DNA of 64,000 nt from Paraprevotella xylaniphila YIT 11841 (GCF_000205165.1 NZ_GL883817.1:1-64000); one strand, 5' to 3'. Positions 37,362-47,728 are shown, counted from the stretch's first letter. A program made the numbers and translations. The notes: generated by a model from the sequence alone, not told the origin.

Positions 37362-39002
37362 ATGAAAAAGATATTGAAAACCGGGACATTGGCCATGGCC
37401 GTTTCTCTCGCCGCTTTTACGACTTCCTGTGGCGACTTCTTGGATATCACGCCCCTGAATGCTGTGGTGGTGGAAAACTATTGGGAGAAGAAAAGCGAGG
37501 TGGAGAGTGTGATAACTTCTTGCTATTTTCACATGCAGGACAAGGGCTTCTCACAACGTGTGATAGCCTGGGGGGAGTTACGGGGCGACAATTTGACTGA
37601 AACTTCCACAATGGCCGCAAAAGAAAAGGAGCTTTATGATTTTTATACGAATAATATCGTTCCGGACAACAGTTGGACTTCGTGGGCGGATTTCTATAAT
37701 GTAATCAATTTATGCAATACCATCTTGCATTATGCACCTGGGGCCCAAGCCAAGGATGGAAATTATTCAGTAGACGAATTACGTACGCATGAAGCCGAAG
37801 CTAAGTCGATTCGCGCCTTGTGTTATTTCTATTTAATCCGCACCTTTAAAAAAGTGCCGTTGGTGCTTCAGGCGACTATCGGCGATGATGTGGATTTCAA
37901 AGTACGTGCATCCTCCGAGCAGGAAGTGTTGGAACAGATTATTGCAGATTTGGAATGGTCAGAAGATTATATATGGAATAAAAAGTTTTTTGATGATGAA
38001 CGCGAAAGGAAAGGACGTTTCAATAAGTTATCCGTGAAAGCCCTTTTGGCAGATATTTACTTGTGGAAAGGGGATTATGCCAAGTGCGCGCAATATTGCA
38101 AGGAAATCATGGATGAGAAAATGGCAGAGTACAATGTCATCAAAACAGCAGAATTGGAGGGAAATTTTATATCTTCTTCTACGGAAGGCTCTCTGGCCTT
38201 GTACAATGGCTATCCGCTTTTGGATGAATCTTATTCATCGCATTATCCTTATACCATGTTGTATGAGCGGGGTAATTCATTTGAAAGTATTTTTGAGCTT
38301 CAATACGATTATGATAACCGTAAGGATGGCAATGAAGGTATTTCTTATTTCTACGGAAATCATAAAGACCTTTCAGGCAGGGTCAATGCAGCGGCTTATT
38401 TGACCAATCAGACGGCTGATGCCTTGTTTGCAGACGCATCTGATTTACGGTTGGAAGAGAATACCGGATATAAGGGCGAACCCTCGAACAGTTATCCTGT
38501 CTATAAGTTTCGTTTCTTGTATTTTGGAAATGATGAAAGAGTGCTTCGCTCCACGGCAGAGAATTGGATTGTTTACCGTTTGACGGATGTGATGTTGATG
38601 CGTGCTGAGGCTTTGGCTTATATGGGAGGGGATGAAAACAAGCAGGAAGCTTTTGAGATTGTGAAATCTGTGAACATGCGGTCGTGCAAAGGGCGTAGCT
38701 TGTTGGTGTATGATGCCGATAAGATCAAGAACATCGTTTTGGATGAACGGCAGCGTGAATTGATGTTCGAGGGGAAGCGTTGGTATGACTTGATGCGGAT
38801 GGTACGTCACTCCGATAATCCGGTGAATGCGATGTCCACCTTGCGTAGTACGTATTTGCAACGTAAATATGGAACGGGAGGACGTGATGCCGTGGCTCGG
38901 ATGGGGTCATTGGACAATTTGTATCTGCCTTTTTATCAGAAAGAGTTAGATGTGAATCCGTTGTTGGTACCGGACCAGAATCAGGCTTACATCATTTATT
39001 AA
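37362..39002 (+). CDS. SusD-like glycan-binding lipoprotein (first)
   Basis: A 546-residue SusD/RagB-family lipoprotein; the lipobox TTSC (Cys23) is followed by GDFLDITP, the classic start of the mature protein. TPR-like helices occur early (EAEAKSIRALCYFYLIRTFKKVPLV) and the family C-terminal motif IVLDERQRELMFEGKRWYDLMRM is present. The protein covers the extracellular mouth of its SusC partner and binds glycan. It pairs with the SusC gene immediately upstream and is followed after 21 bases by a fasciclin lipoprotein gene. Confidence 0.93.
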   Translation: MKKILKTGTLAMAVSLAAFTTSCGDFLDITPLNAVVVENYWEKKSEVESVITSCYFHMQDKGFSQRVIAWGELRGDNLTETSTMAAKEKELYDFYTNNIVPDNSWTSWADFYNVINLCNTILHYAPGAQAKDGNYSVDELRTHEAEAKSIRALCYFYLIRTFKKVPLVLQATIGDDVDFKVRASSEQEVLEQIIADLEWSEDYIWNKKFFDDERERKGRFNKLSVKALLADIYLWKGDYAKCAQYCKEIMDEKMAEYNVIKTAELEGNFISSSTEGSLALYNGYPLLDESYSSHYPYTMLYERGNSFESIFELQYDYDNRKDGNEGISYFYGNHKDLSGRVNAAAYLTNQTADALFADASDLRLEENTGYKGEPSNSYPVYKFRFLYFGNDERVLRSTAENWIVYRLTDVMLMRAEALAYMGGDENKQEAFEIVKSVNMRSCKGRSLLVYDADKIKNIVLDERQRELMFEGKRWYDLMRMVRHSDNPVNAMSTLRSTYLQRKYGTGGRDAVARMGSLDNLYLPFYQKELDVNPLLVPDQNQAYIIY

Positions 39003-39023
39003 TCAAGAGTAAATAGAAGTAAT

Positions 39024-41084
39024 ATGAAACGTAACATATATAATAAGGTAATAGGATGTGTGGTTTTGGCAACCATGCTGTCCGGCTGTTATGACGACGG
39101 TGTGGAAGGTGACAGTTATTATGTGTTCCAAGGTCAGACGGTTGGTGATTATTTGGATGCGGACGGGAAATATGGTGAGTTTTCCACTATTTTGGAACGT
39201 GCCGGCATGAAAGGTTTGATGTATGCTTATGGGGATTACACTTGCTTTGCACCGACCAACGAGGCCATAGACCGTTATGTGGATAGTAATTATCCGGGCT
39301 GCACGTTGGAGACCCTGCCGGATTCTGCAGTGGTGGCCTTGGCCAAAAGCCATTTGATAGGCGTTCGCTACTTGACCTCTGATTTTTCAACAGGTTATCT
39401 TCAGAAGCCTAATATGTACGACCGTAAGGTGCAAGTGACCATTGAGAAGGAGTTCGATGCTGCAATAAACGATAGTATGACGGTATTTGTCCTGAATGAT
39501 TATTCACGGATTATCCAAGCTAACGATACGGTGAGTAATGGGGTCGTCCATACCATAGACCGTGTGTTGGAGCAGTCCAGTTATGTATTGCCTGATTACA
39601 TGCAGTCCAAATGTGAGACATTAGGCTTTACCCTGTTTATGGAGGCATTGAAACAGACTCATTTGACGGATTCCATTTTAAGGGAAAAAGATGAAAGTCC
39701 GGAGATGTTGTCCCGGTTGGCCCAATATGCTTCGAACTCAGAGTACACCACGGAGGGGAATAAAGTTCCTCCGGCCCGCAAGTTCGGTTATACGGTATTG
39801 GTGGAGAAGGATAATTTGTATAAAACGGTATATGATCCGCAAAATATGGGTAAGCCTGTCTATACGGGAGATCTTCAGGCGGATTTGGTATCCTTGTTCA
39901 ATTATGCAAAGGACATATACGACAAGGTATATCCGGACGACAAGGGGGTATATGATGATGACTATACGCATCCCAAGAATCCTTTAAACCGTTTTATTGC
40001 TTATCACATCTTGGACCGTAATGCAAGCTATGGGGATTTGGTATGTTCCACTCCGGATTGGTCTGTGCAGGAAGGTGGGGATTTTGTGGAGTACTACGAA
40101 ACCATGGCCGGTAATTTGTTGCGTGCGCAAAAAGTTTCTCTTTTGGGAGACGGGATATATTTGAATCGCTGTGACGATGTGAATAGGGCTGACAACAGGA
40201 TGGATGGTGTGGAAGTCCTTCCTTCCGGAGGTTCTTCAACTGTAAATGGCAATTTCCAATTTCTGGGCAGCATCCTTTCTTATAATGAAAATGTCGTGAA
40301 AATGCTTCGTAGTGAACGAATCCGTATTGATACGGGCGTCTTGTTTCCTGAATTGGTGAACAATGATGTCCGTCTGGATCCGGACGGAGATATGTTGTGG
40401 TGGCATTTCCCGGAAGGGTATTTCGATGATGTGCGTTATGACAGCCAATGCGATTGCAAATATAACCGTTGGCCTCAGGCTCAGGGAACCGGAATGGGGT
40501 CGCACTATGATTTGGCAGCATTCCGTACGGATAATATGAATTTTGCGGGGGAATATGATGTGATGTTACGTTTGCCTGCCGTACCGGCCGGCCAATATGA
40601 AATCAGGTTGGGGTACGTGGCCAATGGCTTTATGGGAATTGCGCAAATCTATTTTGGACAAAATACCGAATATATGCAACCCACCGGAATTCCTTTGAAT
40701 TTGGGATGGGGAGGCGGAATGCCAAAAGTGGGAATGATAGCAGATAATGATTTATTTGACGATATCCATAACGACGTGTCGTATAACCTCGAAGGAAAGA
40801 CAACCATTACTGAGAATGACAAGGCTATGCGTAATTTGGGGTATATGAAGGGGCCTGCCTGCGTGTATAGGGTAGACAATGACAGGGTTTCATTACGTGC
40901 GAAGTTGGTTAACGATTGGTGGTATATACGTAATATCGTTACCACCCAGACTTTGGAAGAAAAACCTTCTTATTTGCGCTTGCGTAAAGTAGACGAAAGA
41001 ACCGGGCGCATGTTGAATATCGATTTTATCGAAATTGTGCCGAAAAGTGTGTATAATGGTGCCATACCAGAAGATAGAAATTAA
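39024..41084 (+). CDS. Fasciclin-domain lipoprotein, two FAS1 repeats plus beta domain
   Basis: A 686-residue lipoprotein (Cys22 in MLSGC). FAS1 repeat 1 spans about 35-195 (FSTILERAGMKGLMYAYGDYTCFAPTNEAIDRYV, closing NGVVHTIDRVLEQSSYVLPD). A second, more divergent repeat spans about 196-420. The C-terminal third (FAGEYDVMLRLPAVPAGQYEIRLGYVA and onwards) looks like a carbohydrate-binding-type beta-sandwich. It lies between the first SusD and another FAS1 gene, in the place where SusE/SusF-like surface glycan-binding proteins are found. That function is an inference from position. Confidence 0.78.
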   Translation: MKRNIYNKVIGCVVLATMLSGCYDDGVEGDSYYVFQGQTVGDYLDADGKYGEFSTILERAGMKGLMYAYGDYTCFAPTNEAIDRYVDSNYPGCTLETLPDSAVVALAKSHLIGVRYLTSDFSTGYLQKPNMYDRKVQVTIEKEFDAAINDSMTVFVLNDYSRIIQANDTVSNGVVHTIDRVLEQSSYVLPDYMQSKCETLGFTLFMEALKQTHLTDSILREKDESPEMLSRLAQYASNSEYTTEGNKVPPARKFGYTVLVEKDNLYKTVYDPQNMGKPVYTGDLQADLVSLFNYAKDIYDKVYPDDKGVYDDDYTHPKNPLNRFIAYHILDRNASYGDLVCSTPDWSVQEGGDFVEYYETMAGNLLRAQKVSLLGDGIYLNRCDDVNRADNRMDGVEVLPSGGSSTVNGNFQFLGSILSYNENVVKMLRSERIRIDTGVLFPELVNNDVRLDPDGDMLWWHFPEGYFDDVRYDSQCDCKYNRWPQAQGTGMGSHYDLAAFRTDNMNFAGEYDVMLRLPAVPAGQYEIRLGYVANGFMGIAQIYFGQNTEYMQPTGIPLNLGWGGGMPKVGMIADNDLFDDIHNDVSYNLEGKTTITENDKAMRNLGYMKGPACVYRVDNDRVSLRAKLVNDWWYIRNIVTTQTLEEKPSYLRLRKVDERTGRMLNIDFIEIVPKSVYNGAIPEDRN

Positions 41085-41101
41085 ATTAAAAGCAGAAGAT
41101 T

Positions 41102-42694
41102 ATGAAAGGTTCTAAAAGATATGCCAAGGCAACTATTTGTTGCATGGCGGTATTGGCTTCCGGATTGGTCTTGTCTTGTTCGGACGATTGGGATGCACAT
41201 TATGATGGTGTACCCCGTCCTACAAGGACTTTGTGGCAGGAAATTACTGCCCGTCCGGAGTTGTCGGATTTTGCAAAATTGCTTAAAGGATACGGTTATG
41301 ACAAGTTCTTGGATTCGGGCCAACGCTATACGGTTTGGGCACCATCCGGCAGCATAGACACGACATTGGTGACCGGTGAGGACATGACTCCGGACGAAGT
41401 GATGGAGCAAGTGGTTAAAAACCATATCGCCCGTGGGGTTATTGCGGCATCCTCCGTTGTGAACGATACCATAAAGGTGTTGAACGGGAAGCCCATGCCT
41501 TTTGTGTCAGAAGGAGGCGTGCCTCATTTCAATGGCTCGCCGGCCAAATCTTTTAATATTGAATGCAGTAATGGAGATTTGCATATATTAGATTGCCAGG
41601 CGGTTTACAATAACAATGTTTGGTCTTATTTGAGACAGGATGCTGATTTTTCTAATATTACCGATTATTTGTATAGCTTTAATAAATTGGAGTTTGTGCC
41701 TGAATTGAGTACACCGGGCGGTGTGGTGAATGGGGAACAGGTGTATACGGATTCCGTGTTTGTCTTGACAAATGAATTGTGGGGGCAGATTGGCTACTTG
41801 AATGACGAGCAGCAGGATTATACGATGTTGGTTCCCGTGAATGATTGTTGGGACCGGTTGGTGGATAAGTTTAAGGGCTTTTATCATTATTCGGAAGACG
41901 AAGAACCGGAATTGGCAGACAAGTATGCGTGTCGCAGCATATTGGATGCTTTGGTATTTGAAACCCGTAGTCAGTCTTCGACATCCGATTATTGGGAAAG
42001 TACGTCCGGAAAATTGTTCTATCGTCCACAAGATGCCGGGGGCTTGTTTGAAGGGACCGAAGCCATTGGTTGTAGCAATGGACAAATATTGAAAGCGGCC
42101 GATGTGAATTTAAGCCCTTATCAGGTCTTAAACAGTGACATTGTTGTTGAAGCCGAAAATATCGGTGAGTATCTGCTTACGGCTAATTATTACGATGAAA
42201 ATAAGGATCGTCCGGTGTTTGTTGCCGCTGCAAATACCGGTGTGTCATCAAGCTACTACATGAAGTTTACTTCTACGAACATGTTGCGGGGTGCCACCGT
42301 CACTTATGCAATCCCGAACGTGCTGTCTTGTGCTTATGACATAGGGATTGTATTTGTTCCGATGAATCTGACGCGTAACGGTTGGTCTTCTTCCATTGAT
42401 ACGAAAAAAGGACGTGTTGATGTAGAATTGAATGATAAATACACGAAGGAAAAGTTGGAAGTGGAAGGGATTGAAATACCAGGCGACAAGGTTGATACGA
42501 TATGGGTGGCACGAGGGCATCAGTTTGCTTATTGTGATTATTTCCCCAATCGTGCTTCTATGGAAGATGCCAAAATCTCTTTGAAAATCGTCAGCACGCC
42601 TAAACGTAGTGAGTCGGATTATACACGTGATTTATATATTGATTGCATATTGTTGAAACCCTCAATTGATGGAGATTTAAGTGATGAAGAATAA
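41102..42694 (+). CDS. Fasciclin-domain lipoprotein, FAS1 plus C-terminal beta domain
   Basis: A 530-residue lipoprotein (Cys26 in GLVLSC, then SDDWDAH). It has a FAS1-like repeat at about 42-180 (LWQEITARPELSDFAKLLKGYGY, YTVWAPSGSIDTTL, GDLHILDCQAVYN) and a second divergent one at about 180-350. The C-terminal domain (SDIVVEAENIGEYLLTANYY, YYMKFTSTNMLRGATVTYAIP) resembles that of the preceding 686-residue protein, so the two are probably related paralogues. The last codons overlap the start of the next SusC gene by 11 bases, suggesting translational coupling. Confidence 0.77.
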   Translation: MKGSKRYAKATICCMAVLASGLVLSCSDDWDAHYDGVPRPTRTLWQEITARPELSDFAKLLKGYGYDKFLDSGQRYTVWAPSGSIDTTLVTGEDMTPDEVMEQVVKNHIARGVIAASSVVNDTIKVLNGKPMPFVSEGGVPHFNGSPAKSFNIECSNGDLHILDCQAVYNNNVWSYLRQDADFSNITDYLYSFNKLEFVPELSTPGGVVNGEQVYTDSVFVLTNELWGQIGYLNDEQQDYTMLVPVNDCWDRLVDKFKGFYHYSEDEEPELADKYACRSILDALVFETRSQSSTSDYWESTSGKLFYRPQDAGGLFEGTEAIGCSNGQILKAADVNLSPYQVLNSDIVVEAENIGEYLLTANYYDENKDRPVFVAAANTGVSSSYYMKFTSTNMLRGATVTYAIPNVLSCAYDIGIVFVPMNLTRNGWSSSIDTKKGRVDVELNDKYTKEKLEVEGIEIPGDKVDTIWVARGHQFAYCDYFPNRASMEDAKISLKIVSTPKRSESDYTRDLYIDCILLKPSIDGDLSDEE

Positions 42695-45600
42695 GAATCT
42701 ATATAGTATATGTTTTTGTATGGCCTTGGCAGGCAGCCTGCAAACGACCTATGGACAGGTGGATGCGGAAGGGGTGGCAGATTCCACGTTATCGGCCGCA
42801 GGAGGAGAAACTGATTCGCTTCAGATTGTAGTGCAGAGGGAAATGAATAAGATACCCACGGTGGTTTATAAGGGGGCATTGGTCGATGCAGCCACGGGCG
42901 GGCCGGTACAGGGCGGCATCATACAAGTGGCCGGAGACGACCGGTTCAGTTCCATTTCCGACGAACAGGGTGCCTTTGAAATAAAAGTGCCGTTGTATGC
43001 CAATCAATTGTTGGTGCGTACTCCTACTTATGCTTTGGCCAGGGTACATTTGGCCGGAAAAGGAAAAGAATTGGTAGTGAGGATGTATTCGGAACATTTT
43101 TCCAATGGTTATGCCAATGAAGTGAGGGTGACGAATAAGAGCAGTGTCGGGGATTTTTCTGCAAATTCGTCTTTGACCGTTGAAGATGAAATGGCAAAAA
43201 AACTTGGTGCTGATTTGCGTGTGTTGCTTCGTTCGGGTAATCCCGCCCAAGGGGCGAACATGTTTATTGGAGGATATAATTCGTTGAATGGAGGCGGGCA
43301 ACCTCTGTTTGTGGTGGACGGTGTGATTCTTGATACTCAAAACGGACGTTCGTTAATGCATGAAGGTTATGTCAATAACGTGCTTTCGGCTATCAGTGTC
43401 AATGACATTGAGAAAGTGACAGTGTTGAAAAACGCCACTGCATTATATGGGGCGAAAGGTGCCAATGGGGTTGTGGTGATAGAGACAAAACGTGCAAAGA
43501 GTATGGCTACACGGATTGATGTAGACATCTATGGGGCGGTTGAATTGTTGCCGAAATTGCCTTCGATGATGAATGCCGGGCAATATCGTTTGTATGCAAC
43601 GGATGTAATGGGGAACGTGACCGAAACTCCGGATTTCTTGGACGATTTTACAACGGACAAGCAAAAGTATGCCATGTACCATAACGATACGGACTGGAAG
43701 GATTATGTTTATCATGAGGCTTTCACGCAGAATTACGGTGTAAACGTGCAAGGTGGTGACGATGTGGCTAATTACAATCTTTCCATAGGCTATGCAAATG
43801 CGCAAAGCACATTGAAGTATAATGATTTCGCAAGGTTGAACATGCGTTTCAATACAGATGTGAAGTTTATGAAGAATCTGGATTGCAGTTTGGATGTAGC
43901 TTATTCCAATACGACCCGGAATTTACGGGATGACGGAATGGGCAGTGGGCAGGTATTGTCTCCGGGAATGTTGGGCCTGATTAAATCCCCCGTATTGGCT
44001 GCATACAATCCTGACCAATATGGCCGGTTTACGGCATCCATGGCAGACTACGATTGTTTTAACTTGTCCAATCCCTTGTCCATATTGGAGAATGGCGACG
44101 CGAGTAATAAAAACCGGTTGGAGTATACTTTGTTTTCATTGAGTGCCATGCCGAAATGGAAAATCAATCGAAACCTGACACTGTCTGAAAAGGTAAGTTA
44201 CGTGTTGAACAATGTCACGGAACGTTCGTTTATTCCGGATGAGGGGGTACCGACTTTTACAGAGAGCGGTGACGATATGACAGCCAACAGGTCAAGGGCT
44301 TATTCCAGTAAGCAATTGTCCGTGGCGAGCGATACCAGGATTGATTGGTCATGCCGTTATGGCGGACATGTGATTCATCTTTTTGGCGGTTTCCGTTATT
44401 TAAGCGATTCATTTAATTCGGATGCTATTCGTGCAGACAACAGTGCGGGAGATAAGTTGCCGAACATCACCAATGAAATGAAGAACCGTAAGGTGGACGG
44501 CATTATTGAGGAATGGAAATCCACGGCTGTGTATGTGAATGCGGATTGGAATTATGCAGATAAGTATTTTTTGCAGGGAACGTTGACGGCGGAGACATCT
44601 ACGCGTTTCGGCAGGAATGCCGCAGGGGGAGTGAAACTGGGCGATTATGTCTGGGGGATATTCCCGTCCTTGCAGGCGGCTTGGGTGGTTTCCGCCGAAC
44701 CTTTCTTCCAGAACGTGAAGGGTATTGACTATTTGAAACTGAATGTCGGCATCGACCAGTCGGGCAATGACAATATTGATTGCTTTGCCTCCCGCTCTTA
44801 CTTTGCTCCAAGTGCATTTTTGAATCATACGTCGGGTTTGTCCTTGGCCAATATCGGCAATGATAAACTGAAATGGGAGACGGTCACGCGGATTTCAGTT
44901 GGTTTGGACATGTCCGTTTGGAATGACCGCTTGTCGCTTGGATTCAATTATTATAAGTCTTATGTGAACAACATGTTAGCTTACAAGACATTGGGAGGGG
45001 TGAGCGGATTGCGCAATTATTGGAGTAATGAGGGTAAGATGGAAAACCAGGGTTTTGATGTTGCGGCTGTGGCCAAAGTCATGGCATTAAAGGATTTCTC
45101 ATGGGAAATTTCTGCAAGTGTCGGCCATTACAAGAATGAGGTTACTGCATTGCCGGATAACGATAAGACGGTGTATACTTCTGTTTATGGCGGTGAGGTC
45201 ATGACTAAGGTAGGAAACCCGATCGGTTTGTTCTATGGTTACAAGACTCAGGGTGTGTTTGCCACCTCGGAAGAAGCTGCTGAAACGGATTTACGTAATG
45301 GAAGCAAAAATGGAAGTGCTTTCCGTGCCGGTGATGTACATTTCTCCGATTTGGTAGCTGACGGGGTGATTGATAATAAAGACAAAGATGTAATCGGCGA
45401 CCCTAATCCGGATATTTTCGGTAATTTCGGGACTAGCCTGCATTACAAAAATTGGACATTGGATGCTTTCTTCAGTTATTCTTTGGGGAATGACATTTAC
45501 AATTACCAACGTGCCGTATTGGAAAGCGGAAGTTCTTATAATAACCAAACCACGGCTTTATTGAACCGTTGGACTTCAGAGGGGCAGCAGACATCGATTC

Positions 45601-45896
45601 CCCGTGTGGAATACGGGGATCGGATGAGAAACGCACGTTTTTCCGACCGTTGGATTGAGGATGGCTCTTATTTGAAGCTCAAGACTTTGAGTTTGAGCTA
45701 TCGCTTTCCCTTCAACTTGACGTTCCTGCAAGGGATTACAGTTTGGGGAGCTGCCAACAATCTGTTTACGTGTACGAAATATTTAGGTAGTGATCCGGAA
45801 CTCTCTATTTCAGGCAATCCGATTTACCAGGGGATTGACCGTGGTTTGTTAGGACACGGGCGCAGTTTCGTTTTAGGGGTTAAAATTAATCTTTAA
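42684..45896 (+). CDS. SusC-like TonB-dependent outer-membrane transporter (second)
   Basis: A 1070-residue second SusC-family protein, clearly divergent from the first. The signal peptide ends QTTYGQVDAEG. An acidic linker with about 30 extra residues precedes the carboxypeptidase-regulatory-like domain (about 62-130, VVYKGALVDAATGGPVQGG). The plug carries GQPLFVVDGVILDTQNG and KVTVLKNATALYGAKGANGVVVIETKRA. The barrel ends GHGRSFVLGVKINL with the usual terminal aromatic motif. ATG 42684 directly follows a GTG at 42681; ATG is preferred. Its start lies inside the preceding FAS1 gene. It pairs with the SusD gene that begins 7 bases after its stop. Confidence 0.92.
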   Translation: MKNKNLYSICFCMALAGSLQTTYGQVDAEGVADSTLSAAGGETDSLQIVVQREMNKIPTVVYKGALVDAATGGPVQGGIIQVAGDDRFSSISDEQGAFEIKVPLYANQLLVRTPTYALARVHLAGKGKELVVRMYSEHFSNGYANEVRVTNKSSVGDFSANSSLTVEDEMAKKLGADLRVLLRSGNPAQGANMFIGGYNSLNGGGQPLFVVDGVILDTQNGRSLMHEGYVNNVLSAISVNDIEKVTVLKNATALYGAKGANGVVVIETKRAKSMATRIDVDIYGAVELLPKLPSMMNAGQYRLYATDVMGNVTETPDFLDDFTTDKQKYAMYHNDTDWKDYVYHEAFTQNYGVNVQGGDDVANYNLSIGYANAQSTLKYNDFARLNMRFNTDVKFMKNLDCSLDVAYSNTTRNLRDDGMGSGQVLSPGMLGLIKSPVLAAYNPDQYGRFTASMADYDCFNLSNPLSILENGDASNKNRLEYTLFSLSAMPKWKINRNLTLSEKVSYVLNNVTERSFIPDEGVPTFTESGDDMTANRSRAYSSKQLSVASDTRIDWSCRYGGHVIHLFGGFRYLSDSFNSDAIRADNSAGDKLPNITNEMKNRKVDGIIEEWKSTAVYVNADWNYADKYFLQGTLTAETSTRFGRNAAGGVKLGDYVWGIFPSLQAAWVVSAEPFFQNVKGIDYLKLNVGIDQSGNDNIDCFASRSYFAPSAFLNHTSGLSLANIGNDKLKWETVTRISVGLDMSVWNDRLSLGFNYYKSYVNNMLAYKTLGGVSGLRNYWSNEGKMENQGFDVAAVAKVMALKDFSWEISASVGHYKNEVTALPDNDKTVYTSVYGGEVMTKVGNPIGLFYGYKTQGVFATSEEAAETDLRNGSKNGSAFRAGDVHFSDLVADGVIDNKDKDVIGDPNPDIFGNFGTSLHYKNWTLDAFFSYSLGNDIYNYQRAVLESGSSYNNQTTALLNRWTSEGQQTSIPRVEYGDRMRNARFSDRWIEDGSYLKLKTLSLSYRFPFNLTFLQGITVWGAANNLFTCTKYLGSDPELSISGNPIYQGIDRGLLGHGRSFVLGVKINL

Positions 45897-45903
45897 CAAG
45901 GAT

Positions 45904-47658
45904 ATGAAGATGTTAAAAAACATATTAAAGTCGACCGCAATTTGGATGGCGGCTACGGTGTCTTTCACAGCTTGTGAGGTGGATACCACTACGGTGATGT
46001 TTGAAGAAGACCATGATTTTTCTCAACCGGGCGATACCGTGTTCTCTGTGTTGGGTATATTGGACAAGGTTCAAGACGTGGTCGAAAAAGGAGTGCTTTT
46101 AGGTGAATTGAGGGGAGATTTGGTAAAGCCTGTTCCTTTAGCCGGTGCAAGTAATGCTTGGGTGGATTTGGCTCGTTTTGAGAATTTGGAGGATGCGACT
46201 TTCAACCGCTACCGGGATTACTATGCCATTGTGAATAATTGCAATTTCTATTTGGAGCGTGCGGATGCCGAGATGGAGCGTCGCGGGCAGAAAGTGTTCC
46301 TGAAGGAATATGCAGCCGTGAGTGCCTACCGGGCGTGGGCTTACTTGCAATTGGCTTTGCTTTATGGCGAAATCCCGTTCTATACTCAGCCTCTGCTGTC
46401 TTATTCTGAAATAGAGCAAGTGATGAACGACCCTTCCAGACGGAAGGGACTGGGTGAGATTTGTTCTTATTTCATTGATGATTTGCTTCCTTACGTTGAT
46501 GTGCCGTTTCCCAATTACGGGAACTTCACTTATGACCAGAATAGCTCGGTAAACAGTAGCGATTTTTTTCTTCCAATCCGTTTGCTGAGAGGCGACCTTT
46601 ATTTATGGCGTGGTTCATTGGATGGCAATAAATCCGATTTTGCCAAGGCGGCTCAGGAATATCGTGATTATTTATTGTCCGAAGAACGATTTGTAAATCC
46701 TGAAATAAAGGTAGCTTATCGGACTGTGGATTTGGACGACGCCCAAATTGTGGACCGTTGGAATTCCGTTTTTGTGGGAGGCAATACTATGGAACGTATC
46801 AGCCTCGTTCCATTTGCAGGCAACTCCCAATATGGTAAATTAGGAAGTTTGCAGCAATCGTTCAGGTATTTCATGGGTTCTGACGCGCTTCAGAAATTGG
46901 TGGATGAATCTTATTATTGCTACGTGATGTATACAGAAGAATCAGAATCGGATGAAAGTGAGTATATGTCTCGCTTTACGGGGTTGGCAAAGGATACTTT
47001 GTATTACGGGACAAAGGAAAATCCACAGTATTATTCATATATCACGGTGCCGGGCACACCGCAATATTTCATGGGCGATTTGCGTTTCAACCGGGATTAT
47101 CAGGAAGGATACGGGTTGAGCATCAATAAGTATTCTTCACTATGGCCGCATGTGACCACTTACCGTACGGGGGCGGTTTACCTCCGTCTGGCAGAGGCTA
47201 TCAACCGTGCGGGTTATCCGTTGACGGCTTTCCATGTGCTGAAGTATGGTTTGAGCCGTGGCAATCTGATACAATACGATGCCAACGGGGAATACCGCCG
47301 TTTGATGCAGTCCGGTTATACGTTTTACGACATGTATGACAACAAGGATAATATGGGGTTGCATGCACGCGGTTGCGGGAATGCGGAGATGGACACGTTG
47401 CATTATGCGTTGCCGGCCATGGCTTCGCGTGAGGACAGCATAAGGAAAGTAGAGGATATGATTTGCGACGAGATGGCTTTGGAGACGGCCTACGAAGGCA
47501 ACCGTTTTTACGACTTGATGCGTTTTGCGTTCCGTCGTGGAGAAGATTTCCTGGCTTCCCGTGTGGCTCGCCGTACGAGTCCGGACAATCCCGACCAGGC
47601 GCTTTATAATAAATTGAGAGACCGCAATAACTGGTATTTGCCGATGGTGGAGAATTGA
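45904..47658 (+). CDS. SusD-like glycan-binding lipoprotein (second)
   Basis: A 584-residue SusD-family lipoprotein with lipobox FTAC (Cys24). The conserved central helix motif reads KEYAAVSAYRAWAYLQLALLYGEIPFYTQPL, in two stretches divided by the TPR turn. The C-terminal family motif is present as DMICDEMALETAYEGNRFYDLMRFAFRRG. It ends NNWYLPMVEN. It forms the second outer-membrane uptake complex with the SusC encoded just upstream and is the last gene of the operon, closed by the terminator at 47680-47728. Confidence 0.92.
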   Translation: MKMLKNILKSTAIWMAATVSFTACEVDTTTVMFEEDHDFSQPGDTVFSVLGILDKVQDVVEKGVLLGELRGDLVKPVPLAGASNAWVDLARFENLEDATFNRYRDYYAIVNNCNFYLERADAEMERRGQKVFLKEYAAVSAYRAWAYLQLALLYGEIPFYTQPLLSYSEIEQVMNDPSRRKGLGEICSYFIDDLLPYVDVPFPNYGNFTYDQNSSVNSSDFFLPIRLLRGDLYLWRGSLDGNKSDFAKAAQEYRDYLLSEERFVNPEIKVAYRTVDLDDAQIVDRWNSVFVGGNTMERISLVPFAGNSQYGKLGSLQQSFRYFMGSDALQKLVDESYYCYVMYTEESESDESEYMSRFTGLAKDTLYYGTKENPQYYSYITVPGTPQYFMGDLRFNRDYQEGYGLSINKYSSLWPHVTTYRTGAVYLRLAEAINRAGYPLTAFHVLKYGLSRGNLIQYDANGEYRRLMQSGYTFYDMYDNKDNMGLHARGCGNAEMDTLHYALPAMASREDSIRKVEDMICDEMALETAYEGNRFYDLMRFAFRRGEDFLASRVARRTSPDNPDQALYNKLRDRNNWYLPMVEN

Positions 47659-47679
47659 GAATGACATACTAAGGAATGG

Positions 47680-47728
47680 CAGGCATGGAATTGCGCTTAT
47701 ATCGTGGTTTCCATGCCTGTTTTTTTTT
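47680..47728 (+). terminator. Strong Rho-independent terminator of the SusC/D operon
   Basis: CAGGCATGGAA (47680-47690) pairs perfectly with TTCCATGCCTG (47709-47719) around an 18-base loop, followed by nine T residues. It lies 21 bases after the second SusD stop. Confidence 0.9.
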
